A stretch of 64,000 nt of DNA from Magnetaquicoccus sp039908525 (GTDB lineage Bacteria; Pseudomonadota; Magnetococcia; Magnetococcales; Magnetaquicoccaceae): contig JAMOAY010000003.1 in the NCBI GenBank assembly GCA_039908525.1, forward strand, positions 1-64,000, read 5' to 3'. Shown piece after piece: positions 1 to 10,615 of this stretch. Numbering within the stretch: position 1 is the first letter of the stretch; the number at the start of each line of letters is the position of its first letter. The position numbers and the translations under genes are program-made. The notes below the pieces were generated by a model. It was given only the letters and a program-made list of their open reading frames with translations, searched no databases and was not told where the DNA came from.

Positions 1-3
1 CGC

Positions 4-846
4 ATGGGAAAAGGAACGGAACCAAAAAGACAGCAAGGTGGATTGGCAGTTCACGACCCAGGACGCAAGGATCAAACTGAAGCGTCTCTACCCGTCAATT
101 CAGCTTTGCTGACCCACTACATCGTCTCCCACGATCTCCGTTCTCCTCTGCTCAGCATCCAGGGCTTCACCGAGGAGGTGCAGTTGGACCTGGACGAGTT
201 GACGGCGGTGTTGACGCGGTTTGTGGCCCATCCTGGGCCGGATCAGCCCGCGCAGATCCAGGCGTTGTTGCACACGCGCCTGCCGGACGAGTTGCGCTAT
301 ATCCGCGCCTCCACCCAGAAGATGGACCGCCTGATCAATGCCATTCTGAATCTTTCCCGTTTGGGGAGAAAGGTGTTACAATGGGAGGTTCTGGATCTGC
401 AAACCCTGGTGGAAGAGAATGTCAAGGCCCTGGGACACGGCATTCAGAGCGCCGGCATCTCGGTCACCGTCGGGCAGTTGCCCAATCTGCGCACCGACCG
501 CACGGCCATGGAGCAGATTGTCGGCAACCTGCTCAGCAACGCGATCAAATTTCTCGACCCCAACCGCCCCGGCCTCATTCATATCGATGGCGAAATGAAC
601 TGGGAGGCAGGACAGGTGGTGATTCGGGTCAGGGACAACGGCCGTGGCATCGACCCGGCAGACATTCAAAAAATATTTGTCCTGTTTCAGAGGGCCGGCA
701 AACAGGACCGACCGGGCGAAGGAATGGGGCTCGCCTACATCCGGAGCTGGGTGCGACGCCTGGGTGGCCGGATCCGTTGTGAATCCACCGTGGGCGTGGG
801 GACGACCTTCTGTGTCACCCTGCCCATCACCCCGCCCGCCCATTGA
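4..846 (+). CDS. Sensor histidine kinase (phytochrome-type HisKA), possibly 5'-truncated
   Basis: A cytoplasmic histidine kinase core that autophosphorylates and passes phosphate to a receiver. The H-box (VSHDLRSPL) puts the phospho-acceptor at about His43. The N-box (GNLLSNAIKF) is near residue 173, the G1 box (DNGRGI) near 210 and the G2 box (GEGMGLAYIRS) near 238. Only about 35 residues precede the HisKA domain and no sensor domain or membrane segment is visible. The first ATG is only 3 bases from the window edge, so the true start and a sensory region may lie upstream. It is followed after 24 bases by a single-domain receiver and a hybrid kinase, which look co-transcribed. The VSHDLR type of H-box is common in kinases that pair with Rcp1-like receivers such as the next gene. 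Confidence 0.85.
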   Translation: MGKGTEPKRQQGGLAVHDPGRKDQTEASLPVNSALLTHYIVSHDLRSPLLSIQGFTEEVQLDLDELTAVLTRFVAHPGPDQPAQIQALLHTRLPDELRYIRASTQKMDRLINAILNLSRLGRKVLQWEVLDLQTLVEENVKALGHGIQSAGISVTVGQLPNLRTDRTAMEQIVGNLLSNAIKFLDPNRPGLIHIDGEMNWEAGQVVIRVRDNGRGIDPADIQKIFVLFQRAGKQDRPGEGMGLAYIRSWVRRLGGRIRCESTVGVGTTFCVTLPITPPAH

Positions 847-870
847 GAAGGTTTGAGGGAGACCACGGAG

Positions 871-1310
871 ATGCAGGGACCACATGCTGTGACGATACTC
901 ATGGTGGAGGACGAGGATGCCCATGCCACCCTGATCGAGCGCAACCTGCGCCGCTGTGGCATCCACAACCCAATCCACCGTCTCCGCAACGGTCGCGAGG
1001 CTCTGGACTATCTGTTTGGCCGGGGAAAATACGCGATGCAACAGCCAATCGCTCCCCTGCTGGTGCTGCTCGACCTGAACATGCCGGAGGTGGACGGTTA
1101 CCAGGTCATTCGGGAGTTGAAGGCGACCGCCGAACAGCGGACCATTCCCGTCATCATTCTGACCACCACCGATGACCCCCACGAGATTCAGCGTTGCTAC
1201 GATCTGGGCTGCAACAATTTTATCAGCAAACCGGTCGATCCCCTGGAGTTTGCCAAAACCATCCAGAATATGGGATTGTTTATCAGTATCATGTCATTTC
1301 CCAACCGGCC

Positions 1311-1314
<4 letters not shown>
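871..1314 (+). CDS. Single-domain response regulator, Rcp1/CheY-like
   Basis: A 147-residue stand-alone receiver with no output domain. The acidic pocket (VEDED) is at residues 12-16, the phospho-acceptor is Asp68 (LLDLNMP), and the switch Thr and conserved Lys lie in ILTTTDD and SKPVDP. The insertion between alpha 2 and beta 3 (DYLFGRGKY) is typical of Rcp1-like receivers that work with phytochrome-type kinases, as encoded just upstream. An in-frame TTG at 853 is possible, but the ATG at 871 has a purine-rich GGAG-type site before it. Its stop overlaps the start of the next gene (ATGA, 1311-1314), indicating translational coupling. The receiver probably passes phosphate on or acts by protein contact. 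Confidence 0.85.
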
Positions 1315-3272
<1,958 letters not shown>

Positions 3273-3290
3273 ATGGCTGATGGGCTCTCC

Positions 3291-4550
3291 ATGAAACTCA
3301 TTGTCGTTGGATTGAACCATAAAACGACCCCTGTGGCCCTGCGGGAGCGGTTGGCCTTCGCCGACGAGGATCTGGCCCCCTCCCTGACCGATTTGCTGGC
3401 GGGGATGCTCCTGCAGGAGGGGTTGTTGCTGTCGACCTGCAATCGGGTGGAGATCTACGGGGTGTGCGCCGCAACCGAGCGCGGTATCGAGAGCGTCGGT
3501 CGCTGGCTGGCGAGCAACCGTGGCGTGGCGTGGGAGGCGTTGTTGCCCCACCTCTACAGCCTGGCGGGGGAGGAGGCGATGCAGCATGGTCTGCGGGTGG
3601 CGGCCAGCCTCGACTCCCTGGTGGTGGGGGAGGCGCAGATCCTGGGCCAGATGAAACAGGCCTATCGGCTGGCGGCGGAGTGTGGCGCCACCCGCACGGT
3701 ATTGAACAAATATTTTCACCTGGCCTTTCAGGTGGCCAAACGGGTGCGCACCGAGACCGGGATTGCCCGCCATCCGGTCTCCATCGCCTCGGTGGCCGTG
3801 AGTCTGGCGCGCCGCATCTTCGGCGAACTGGCCGGCCGCAGCTGTTTGCTGCTGGGGGCCGGGGAGATGTGCGAACTGGCGGCCCGCCACCTGACCTCTC
3901 ACGGGGTCACCATCCTGGTCGCCAACCGCACGCTGCTCAATGCCCAGCGCCTGGCCTCCACCTTTCAGGGGCAGGCCTACCCCCTCGACCGGCTGGCGGA
4001 TGTGCTGCCACAAGCCGACATGGTGCTCTCTTCCACCGGTTCCACCACCCCTCTGGTCACGGCGCCGATGGTGCGGACCGCTCTCAAACAACGGCGACAG
4101 CGGCCCCAGTTTTATATGGACATCGCCGTGCCACGCGATCTGGATCCGAAAATCAGTGACGTGGACAACGCCTTCCTGTACGATATCGACGATTTGAGTA
4201 AAATAGCCGCCGACAATCAGCACGACCGGGGGCAGGAGCGGTTGGCCGCAGAAACGATGGTGCGTGGGGCCGTGCCCGGCTTCAGCCAGTGGCTGGAGAC
4301 CTTGGAGGTGGTGCCGACCCTGGTGGCCTTGCGGCAGAAACTGGAGACCCTGCGCGATCAGGAGGTGGCCCGGATGGTGGCCGCCTGGCCCGATCTGAAC
4401 CCGGAGGGGCAGAGGCGTCTGGAGCTTCTGGGCCGCCAACTGGTCAACAAGATTTTGCACGCTCCCCTCAGTCAACTGCGCCAGTTGGCGGCTGAACCGG
4501 ATGGCGCCCTCTACGTGGACGCCACCCGCAAACTTTTTGAACTGGAGTAA
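3291..4550 (+). CDS. hemA: Glutamyl-tRNA reductase
   Basis: NADPH-dependent reduction of glutamyl-tRNA(Glu) to glutamate-1-semialdehyde, the first committed step of C5-pathway tetrapyrrole synthesis. The protein has 419 residues, normal for the family. It starts MKLIVVGLNHKTTP. The catalytic thiol in STCNRVEIY is Cys50, the usual family position. GEAQILGQMKQAY and the Rossmann segment LLLGAGEM are present. An in-frame ATG at 3273 would add six residues, but the family normally begins at the 3291 Met. It lies directly after the kinase gene and 13 bases before prfA; hemA-prfA adjacency is common in proteobacteria. Haem demand fits the ccm, cox and ctaB genes elsewhere in the window. Confidence 0.95.
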   Translation: MKLIVVGLNHKTTPVALRERLAFADEDLAPSLTDLLAGMLLQEGLLLSTCNRVEIYGVCAATERGIESVGRWLASNRGVAWEALLPHLYSLAGEEAMQHGLRVAASLDSLVVGEAQILGQMKQAYRLAAECGATRTVLNKYFHLAFQVAKRVRTETGIARHPVSIASVAVSLARRIFGELAGRSCLLLGAGEMCELAARHLTSHGVTILVANRTLLNAQRLASTFQGQAYPLDRLADVLPQADMVLSSTGSTTPLVTAPMVRTALKQRRQRPQFYMDIAVPRDLDPKISDVDNAFLYDIDDLSKIAADNQHDRGQERLAAETMVRGAVPGFSQWLETLEVVPTLVALRQKLETLRDQEVARMVAAWPDLNPEGQRRLELLGRQLVNKILHAPLSQLRQLAAEPDGALYVDATRKLFELE

Positions 4551-4563
4551 GCGCCCGTTGAGC

Positions 4564-5670
4564 ATGGAACTCTCCCGGAGTTTGGCACAGAAACTGGACA
4601 GGATGGCCCGGCGTCATGCCGAATTGAGCAACCTGTTGGCGCAAGCCGAGACAGGCGCCCATGCGGCCCTGTTTGCCCGTTTAAGCAAGGAATATGCTGA
4701 GTTGGACCCGGTGGTGGAGGCACAAAGACAACTGCACGCCCTGGAGCGGCAACTGGAGGAGACCCTGGAGCTGCTCGACAATCCCGAATCCGACCAGGAG
4801 CTGCAGGAGATGGCTCAGGAGGAGCGGGAACGGCTCAAGGAGGCGATCGGCCGTCAACACCAGACGATCCAGCTGCTGCTGCTGCCCAAGGATCCCAACG
4901 ATGGCAAAAACATTGTTCTGGAGATCCGGGCCGGCACGGGGGGTGAGGAGGCCGGTCTGTTCGCTGCCGAACTGTTCCGCATGTACGGCCGCTACGCCGA
5001 ACTGCGGGGCTGGCGGATGGAGACTTTGAGCAGCAGCACCACGGCCCTGGGGGGGGCCAAGGAGGTGGTCGCCATGATCAGCGGCCAGGGGGTTTACAAT
5101 GCCCTCAAGTACGAGTCCGGGGCACACCGGGTCCAGCGGGTGCCGGTGACCGAGGCCGGGGGGCGCATCCATACCTCGGCCTGCACGGTGGCCATTCTCC
5201 CGGAGGCCGACGAGGTGGATGTGCAGATCAATGAGCGGGATGATCTGCGTATCGATGTCTTTCGTGCCTCGGGTCCCGGTGGTCAGAGTGTCAATACCAC
5301 CGACTCGGCGGTGCGCGTCACCCATCTGCCCACTGGCCTGGTGGTGATCTGCCAGGATGAAAAGTCGCAGCATAAAAACAAGGCCCAGGCGATCAAGGTG
5401 CTCAAGGCCCGGCTCTACGATTTGCAGCAGAGGGCGGCCCACGACGAACGTTCCAGGGACCGGCGGGATCAGGTGGGTTCGGGGGATCGCTCGGAGCGGA
5501 TCCGCACCTACAACTTTCCCCAGGGGCGGGTGACGGACCACCGGATTCACCTGACACTGCACAAGCTGGACCAGATTCTGCAGGGGGATCTGACCGAGAT
5601 TGTGGAGACCCTGGCGGCCCACCATCAGGCGGAATTGCTGGCCAGGCTGGGCGAGGGGGAGGATGTTTGA
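4564..5670 (+). CDS. prfA: Peptide chain release factor 1
   Basis: Reads UAA/UAG stop codons and triggers peptidyl-tRNA hydrolysis. The 368-residue protein has the GGQ motif near residue 239 (SGPGGQSVNTTDS) and the RF1-type tripeptide anticodon PVT (RVPVTEAGGRIHTS), which separates it from RF2 (SPF). The frame is open upstream into hemA, but the ATG at 4564 gives the usual N-terminus; a TTG at 4558 is a weaker alternative. The usual downstream partner prmC, which methylates the GGQ glutamine, is absent. The next gene, def, is convergent with only 10 bases between stops. Confidence 0.95.
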   Translation: MELSRSLAQKLDRMARRHAELSNLLAQAETGAHAALFARLSKEYAELDPVVEAQRQLHALERQLEETLELLDNPESDQELQEMAQEERERLKEAIGRQHQTIQLLLLPKDPNDGKNIVLEIRAGTGGEEAGLFAAELFRMYGRYAELRGWRMETLSSSTTALGGAKEVVAMISGQGVYNALKYESGAHRVQRVPVTEAGGRIHTSACTVAILPEADEVDVQINERDDLRIDVFRASGPGGQSVNTTDSAVRVTHLPTGLVVICQDEKSQHKNKAQAIKVLKARLYDLQQRAAHDERSRDRRDQVGSGDRSERIRTYNFPQGRVTDHRIHLTLHKLDQILQGDLTEIVETLAAHHQAELLARLGEGEDV

Positions 5671-5680
5671 CCGCAACCTG

Positions 5681-6190
5681 TCAGGTTCGCCGTTTGCGCA
5701 GGAACAGGTCGGATTTGCGGCTGACAATGCGGTCTGTGAAGAGTGTGCCGTGCAGGTGGTCGATCTCATGCTGCATCACCCTGGCCTCAAAACCGCACAG
5801 GGTCAGCTGTTGTGGTTGGCCGTCCCGATCCTGGAAGGCGACCTCGATGGTCTGGGCCCGCAGGACATTGCCTGTATAATCGGGCAGCGAGAGGCACCCC
5901 TCCCGGCCGACCTCCGTGCCGGACCAGGTCAGGATCTCCGGGTTGCCGACCACCAGCAGACCGTGATGCTCTGGCGGTGGCTTGCGGCTGTTTTGACACT
6001 GGATCACCAGCAACCGGAGGGGATGACCGGCCTGGGGTGCGGCCACACCCACACAGGCGGGCAGGCTGGCCATGGTGTGCAGCAGATCATCGATCAACCG
6101 CTGTACCGACGGGGCGGCAAACCGATCGATCGTCTCGGCCTGCTGCCGCAGACGGGGATCCGGGTAGGTGACAATATCCAGTATGGCCAT
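5681..6190 (-). CDS. def: Peptide deformylase
   Basis: Removes the N-formyl group from nascent proteins with an active-site metal. The 169-residue protein has all three family motifs: motif 1 GVGVAAPQ, motif 2 EGCLSLP with the metal-ligand Cys, and motif 3 QHEIDHLHG with two His ligands and the catalytic Glu. The start is MAILDIVTYPDPRLR; the frame is open upstream through the gcvR-like gene but only this start gives a normal length. It probably shares a transcript with the ACT-domain gene 44 bases upstream, an unusual partner (def is more often beside fmt). It converges on prfA. Confidence 0.95.
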   Translation of the reverse strand: MAILDIVTYPDPRLRQQAETIDRFAAPSVQRLIDDLLHTMASLPACVGVAAPQAGHPLRLLVIQCQNSRKPPPEHHGLLVVGNPEILTWSGTEVGREGCLSLPDYTGNVLRAQTIEVAFQDRDGQPQQLTLCGFEARVMQHEIDHLHGTLFTDRIVSRKSDLFLRKRRT

Positions 6191-6234
6191 GGAACGGGCT
6201 TTGTTCGCTGCCTGCAAAAGGGGTATACTCGCCG

Positions 6235-6789
6235 CTACATCAGGGATGCATCGGCAAGACGGAGGGTGATTTCGACCTCCAACTGCTTTTCCAACTCGGC
6301 CAACCGGGGCTGCAGCTGTGGCAGGAACTCTGGCAGGTCGGGAAGCTCTACATCGATCACCATGGAGTAGACAGGCCGCTTGGCTGTGCCCGACCGATGG
6401 GTGTACAGATCGATGATGTTGCAGCCCATCTCGGCCAGCAGTTGGGTGGTTTTGAAGACGATGCCCGGCTGGTCGGCGCCCATCACGCACAGGGTGGCCG
6501 ACTGGGCCGGGGCGGTGGTGGGTGCGACCTCCACGCATTCGGTGGGCACGGGCTGCGCCTGGATGGTCAGTGCCATCTCGGCGGCCAGGGGGCCAAACCG
6601 CTCCGTCAAGGCCGCACAGGTGAGCGCAGAGGGCAGTTGCACAATGAGCATGACGGTAAACTCGCAGCCCAGACGGGTCATGCTGGAGTCGGCAATATTG
6701 CAGCCCGCCTCAAACAGCACCTGCGTGGTGCGGGCGACGATACCGGGGCGATCCCGGCCGGAAACGGTCAACAGCGCATGCGGGTTCAT
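6235..6789 (-). CDS. Double ACT-domain regulator, GcvR-like
   Basis: A 184-residue protein made of two ACT modules: first about residues 4-80 (ALLTVSGRDRPGIVART), second about 95-180 (LCVMGADQPGIVFKTTQ). Each has the DRPGIV/DQPGIV loop that binds small ligands, often glycine or serine. GcvR proteins of this layout bind GcvA and repress the glycine cleavage operon; gcvH lies about 17 kb away in this window, but no gcvA, gcvT or gcvP is seen. It precedes def on the same strand and is divergent from the SPOR gene with only 17 bases between starts. A start 12 codons upstream (6825) is possible. GcvR-like is the family call; the regulated target is inferred. Confidence 0.75.
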   Translation of the reverse strand: MNPHALLTVSGRDRPGIVARTTQVLFEAGCNIADSSMTRLGCEFTVMLIVQLPSALTCAALTERFGPLAAEMALTIQAQPVPTECVEVAPTTAPAQSATLCVMGADQPGIVFKTTQLLAEMGCNIIDLYTHRSGTAKRPVYSMVIDVELPDLPEFLPQLQPRLAELEKQLEVEITLRLADASLM

Positions 6790-6806
6790 GCCATGAGGGT
6801 GAACGG

Positions 6807-8321
6807 ATGAATACGGTCCCGTCAAGTCAAAAAATGCAGGATATCGTGCTGCAGCCCGTGGAGAGCTCCGCCGGCCGTGAACAACCGTTTTTTTTGGCCG
6901 TGGGAGGGGTTATCCTGACCCTGATTGTCGGGGTTGCCATTTTCGACCTGCTGGAAAAACCGGGCGGTCACGAGACCGTGGTCGAGGAGCCCCGCCCGGT
7001 GGTGCAACAGGCCAATCCGGGCACAGGAAGCGGCAAAAAAACCGACTGGATCGACTCCCTGGCGCCCGCTCCGATCTTTGCCCGGCAGGAGAATGACGCG
7101 ACCGCTGCGCCGGCGTCCGTTCCGGCGCCTCCGCCTGCTCCGGCTGCGGCGATCTCTGTTCCGGCGCCTCCGCCTGCTCCGGTTGCGGCGATCTCTGTTC
7201 CGGCGCCTCCGGTTGCGGCGGCCTCTGTTCCAGCGCCGGCGGCAGCGGTTCCGTCTGCGGCGGTCTCTGCACCGGTTCCTGTGGCGAGCACCCCGGTTGT
7301 TGCGGACGCCCCCCCTGGGTCGGTGAATACGCCGGGGGTCACAACCTCTGCGGCGGGTGACTCCGCCGCTGCCGTGGCCGCTGCGGAAAGAGCGCCCCCT
7401 CCAGCCGCCGAGCCCAACCTCCCCCCGCGTACGGAACCCACCCCGCACCTCCCGGCAGAGCCTGCGCTTCCGGTCGGCGCACCGCCTGCCCAGTCGTCGG
7501 GTGCGGAGCGCAGTCCGCAGGTTCTTCTGATGCAACCCGTCGAACCGCGTTTTACAGCGCATGGCCAGCCACTGTCAGGCGCCACGACCGAGTCGGAGCA
7601 AGCACCGGGCACCTCTCCGCTGGATGTCTGGTCTCCCAATGCCGCCTCTCTGGAGGCAGCCCGTCAGGCTGTGCCTCCTGCCGAGCAGAGCGCTCCACCG
7701 GGTCCACCGGTACCTTCGCAGACAGAGCCTGCGCCGCTCCCCCCTCTGCCTGCGGATCTGCCGCCGCAAACAGAACAGGTGCTCTCCCTGTCTGCCGAGC
7801 CCCCTGCGGAGGGAGAGAAAACGGTCGGTCCGGTTGCCGGGGAACCGGCTCCCGAACCGGTCACGGAGCCATCCAAACAGTCTGTACCTCTGGTTGACCC
7901 CAAGAGCAGGCTCGCCATATCCCCACCCAGGGTGCCGTTGCAGACCACCACCCGCCTTTTCTCCGCCGTCCCGGTGGCCGCCCCAGCCAGCCCGGTGGCG
8001 CGCCCGTCGGCCATACCTGCTGGACCGTTGCGGATGGAAACGGTATCCTCCGACGACGATCCGGAACGGGAGTATTGGGTCAAGTTGGCCACCTTTTCCA
8101 GTGAAGCCAATGCCAAGGCGTTGTTTCATGCCCTTTCGGCACTCACCCTGGAAGGGGGAGGCCGCTTGCCGGTTTCCCAAAGCGATACCACGACTGAAGG
8201 GAAAACCTACTATCGGGTGCGGGTGGGCCCGTTCACCAACCGCCCCCAGGCGGAGCGGGCGGCGCAACTGGTCCAGCAGCAGGTGAACATGGCCGGCACC
8301 GTCGTTTTTCTGAAGAAATAG
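6807..8321 (+). CDS. SPOR-domain protein with Pro/Ala-rich linker
   Basis: A 504-residue inner-membrane protein with a type II layout: short cytoplasmic tail, one transmembrane helix at about residues 29-48, a long Pro/Ala/Glu-rich periplasmic linker (about 60-405) and a C-terminal SPOR domain (about 415-503, starting YWVKLATFSSEANA and including YYRVRVGPFTNRPQAERAA). SPOR domains bind denuded glycan strands of septal peptidoglycan, so a division-site or envelope role is likely. The linker contains tandem repeats. The start has a GAGGG ribosome site a few bases upstream. It lies 46 bases before ccmA, perhaps by chance. Not orthologous in any obvious way to FtsN, DamX or DedD. Confidence 0.8.
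   Translation: MNTVPSSQKMQDIVLQPVESSAGREQPFFLAVGGVILTLIVGVAIFDLLEKPGGHETVVEEPRPVVQQANPGTGSGKKTDWIDSLAPAPIFARQENDATAAPASVPAPPPAPAAAISVPAPPPAPVAAISVPAPPVAAASVPAPAAAVPSAAVSAPVPVASTPVVADAPPGSVNTPGVTTSAAGDSAAAVAAAERAPPPAAEPNLPPRTEPTPHLPAEPALPVGAPPAQSSGAERSPQVLLMQPVEPRFTAHGQPLSGATTESEQAPGTSPLDVWSPNAASLEAARQAVPPAEQSAPPGPPVPSQTEPAPLPPLPADLPPQTEQVLSLSAEPPAEGEKTVGPVAGEPAPEPVTEPSKQSVPLVDPKSRLAISPPRVPLQTTTRLFSAVPVAAPASPVARPSAIPAGPLRMETVSSDDDPEREYWVKLATFSSEANAKALFHALSALTLEGGGRLPVSQSDTTTEGKTYYRVRVGPFTNRPQAERAAQLVQQQVNMAGTVVFLKK
7119..7226 (+). repeat. Tandem repeat in the SPOR-protein linker (39 + 39 + 30 bp)
   Basis: Two almost identical 39-bp units (7119-7157, 7158-7196) and a 30-bp shortened copy (7197-7226) encode a Val-Pro-Ala-Pro-rich peptide. 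The unit lengths are multiples of three, so copy number changes would keep the frame. It extends the disordered periplasmic linker. Confidence 0.85.
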
Positions 8322-8367
8322 CCGTGGATATCCGGGTGAATGGCAACGATTGCAGGATGTATCGCGG

Positions 8368-9027
8368 ATGACCGTGCTCTCGGTACAAGGGGTGCACCAT
8401 GCGTTTGGTCGCCATCGGGTGCTGCACGGGGTGAATCTGGTCCTGGAAAGCGGCGCGTGCGGGGTGCTGTTGGGCAACAACGGCTGTGGCAAATCGACCC
8501 TGCTGGCCATCCTTTCCACCCGTTTGCGCTTGCAGAGTGGCCAGTACCATCTGGCCGGATTGGCCGTCACCGGCCACGAGGAGGAACTGCGCAGTCGCCT
8601 GTTGTTTGTGGGGCATCACACCCATCTGTACGGGCACCTGACACCCCTGGAAAATTTATTGTTTTTTTCCGATTTGCATGGCTTGCGCCCCTCTGCCGCG
8701 ACCCTGAGGGAGGCGGTGGATGCGGTGGGTCTGCATCGGTTTGCCGAGCAGCCGGTGCGGTGGTTTTCCGCCGGCATGAAGAAGCGGTTGGCCCTGGCCC
8801 GGCTGTTGTTGTTCCAGCCGACGCTGTTGCTGCTGGATGAGCCCTATTCGGCACTGGATGTGCAGGGCGTGGCGTGGCTCAACGAGCAGTTGGGCCGATT
8901 TTTACGGGGTGGCGGGGTGGTGGTAATGGCCAGTCATGATCCGGAGCGGCTGGCTGCCTTGCCGCACCGGCCATTGCGTCTGCATCGGGGGCAGCTGTAT
9001 GGTCCGGGGGAGCGCTTGCCGTGCTGA
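8368..9027 (+). CDS. ccmA: Haem exporter ATP-binding subunit CcmA
   Basis: ATPase of the CcmABCD complex that releases holo-CcmE for cytochrome c maturation. The 219-residue protein has Walker A (GNNGCGKST), a variant ABC signature (WFSAGMKKRLALAR, typical of CcmA in place of LSGGQ) and Walker B (LLLLDEPYSALD). A TTG at 8350 is in frame, but the ATG at 8368 gives the usual start. It is first of ccmABCDE and its end overlaps ccmB. Confidence 0.93.
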   Translation: MTVLSVQGVHHAFGRHRVLHGVNLVLESGACGVLLGNNGCGKSTLLAILSTRLRLQSGQYHLAGLAVTGHEEELRSRLLFVGHHTHLYGHLTPLENLLFFSDLHGLRPSAATLREAVDAVGLHRFAEQPVRWFSAGMKKRLALARLLLFQPTLLLLDEPYSALDVQGVAWLNEQLGRFLRGGGVVVMASHDPERLAALPHRPLRLHRGQLYGPGERLPC

Positions 9028-9695
9028 CCATGGTACGGGCCGCCTATCGCATCGCCTGGAAGGATGTGGTGGGGGATTGGCGACGACGTGCGACCCTCTC
9101 CTCCATGCTTTTTTTTGCGGTGGCGGTCCTGGTGGTGTTCCAGGTGGCGTTTGACCCGGACCGCCGGGAGGCAACCCGTCTGCTGCCCGGTCTGCTGTGG
9201 GTGACGGTGCTGTTCACCAGCCTGATGGGGTTGGGACGGGTTTTCCAGGCGGAGGAGGAGGATGGAGGTTTTGAAGGGCTGCTGTTGGCCTCGGTGCCGC
9301 GCGGGGTGGTGTTCCTGGGCAAATGGCTGGGCAATCTGTTGTTGACCGTCCTGGTGGAGCTGCTGCTGCTGCCTTTGACGCTGGTACTGTTCAACGTGGA
9401 TGTCTGGGGAGAATGGCCGTCCATCATGGCGGTTTTACTGTTGGGTACCCTGGGTTTGACCGGTTTGGGGGTGTTGTTGGCGGCCATGACCCAGTCGGCC
9501 CGTTCCCGGGAGACGTTGCTGGCCCTGTTGCTGTTGCCTTTGACCGCGCCGCTGTTGATTGCCGGGGTTCAGGCGCTGGCTGCGTTGTTGGAACCGGGCG
9601 TGGCGGCAGGACCTTGGGTGCGTCTATTGGTGATTTTCGATGTCGTCTATCTGGCGTTGGCGCCCTGGGCGTTTGGGTGGCTGGTGGCGGAATGA
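9021..9695 (+). CDS. ccmB: Haem exporter membrane subunit CcmB
   Basis: Integral membrane partner of CcmA. The 224-residue sequence has about six hydrophobic segments and begins with the usual cytoplasmic stretch (AYRIAWKDVVGDWRRR) plus a family-typical FQAEEEDG loop. The GTG at 9021 overlaps the ccmA stop by 7 bases; an ATG at 9030 is also possible, 3 codons later. A 94-bp gap follows before ccmC. Confidence 0.92.
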   Translation: MLTMVRAAYRIAWKDVVGDWRRRATLSSMLFFAVAVLVVFQVAFDPDRREATRLLPGLLWVTVLFTSLMGLGRVFQAEEEDGGFEGLLLASVPRGVVFLGKWLGNLLLTVLVELLLLPLTLVLFNVDVWGEWPSIMAVLLLGTLGLTGLGVLLAAMTQSARSRETLLALLLLPLTAPLLIAGVQALAALLEPGVAAGPWVRLLVIFDVVYLALAPWAFGWLVAE

Positions 9696-9789
9696 GGTTT
9701 TGATTTGTGTTGGGTCCATCACGCGGGGGCTCCATGGATGGCGACGATCAAGACCCGGAATAACGGTGTGATTCAAGGCGGTTATCCAT

Positions 9790-10485
9790 ATGAAATGGCT
9801 TGAAAAGATACAGCTTCCCCTCGGTCTATTGACCCTGGTGGCACTGGCGGTTGGGGTGTGGCTGGTGATGACAGCCCCGGCGGACTATCAGCAGGGGGAT
9901 GCGGTGCGCATCCTGTATGTGCATGTGCCGTCGGCGAAGATGTCCCTGTTGAGTTATCTGTTTCTGACCATCGTCAGTGCCCTGTTTTTGTGGCGCCGCA
10001 GTGAGACGTTGGACATCCTGGCGGAGGCGTCGGTGGCGGTGGGCGCGGCGTTCACCCTGGTGACCCTGGCCTCCGGCTCCATCTGGGGCAAGCCGATGTG
10101 GGGCGCCTGGTGGGCATGGGATGCGCGGTTGACCTCCATGTTGGTGCTGCTGATCCTGCTCATGGGTTTGATGGCGTTGCGCAATGCCCTGGAGGATCCC
10201 CTCAAGGCGGCGCGGGCGACGGCGGTGTTGGCCATCATTGGAGCGGTGGATCTGCCGATCATCCATTATTCTGTGGTCTGGTGGCGGACATTGCACCAAC
10301 CGCCGTCGTTTGCCGGACCGGCCAAGCAGGCGATTACCGGCGATCTGTTGCCACCTCTGCTGGCGATGTCGGTGGCTTTTGTGTTGTTGGGTGGCTACCT
10401 GTTGGTACTGAAAAGCCGGGAGGTGGCGGCGCGGCGGCAGTGGGAGGCGTTGGAGACAGAGCGGTTGGAGCAGGGTCATGAATGA
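9790..10485 (+). CDS. ccmC: Haem-handling protein CcmC
   Basis: Membrane protein that presents haem to CcmE in the periplasm. The 231-residue, six-helix protein carries the tryptophan-rich WWD motif (GAWWAWDARLTS) and the flanking haem-ligand histidines in YVHVPSA and IHYSVVWW. It is encoded after a 94-bp spacer from ccmB and its end overlaps ccmD by 8 bases. Confidence 0.95.
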   Translation: MKWLEKIQLPLGLLTLVALAVGVWLVMTAPADYQQGDAVRILYVHVPSAKMSLLSYLFLTIVSALFLWRRSETLDILAEASVAVGAAFTLVTLASGSIWGKPMWGAWWAWDARLTSMLVLLILLMGLMALRNALEDPLKAARATAVLAIIGAVDLPIIHYSVVWWRTLHQPPSFAGPAKQAITGDLLPPLLAMSVAFVLLGGYLLVLKSREVAARRQWEALETERLEQGHE

Positions 10486-10615
10486 ATATACCGATTATGT
10501 GCTGGGGGTTTATCTCCTGGCGACCGGGGTGTTCGGCGGGCTGGCGTTGTGGTGGTGGCGTCGTATCCGTTGGTTGCAGAAGCGGTTGCACGCCGAGGGG
10601 AGATCTCTGTCATGA
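10478..10615 (+). CDS. ccmD: Haem exporter small subunit CcmD
   Basis: A 45-residue protein starting MNEYTDYVLGVYLLATG, with one transmembrane helix followed by a basic tail (WWWRRIRWLQKRL), the standard CcmD layout. It stabilises the CcmABC-CcmE complex. The ATG at 10478 overlaps ccmC by 8 bases and the stop overlaps the ccmE start (ATGA at 10612-10615). It is easily missed because of its size. Confidence 0.88.
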   Translation: MNEYTDYVLGVYLLATGVFGGLALWWWRRIRWLQKRLHAEGRSLS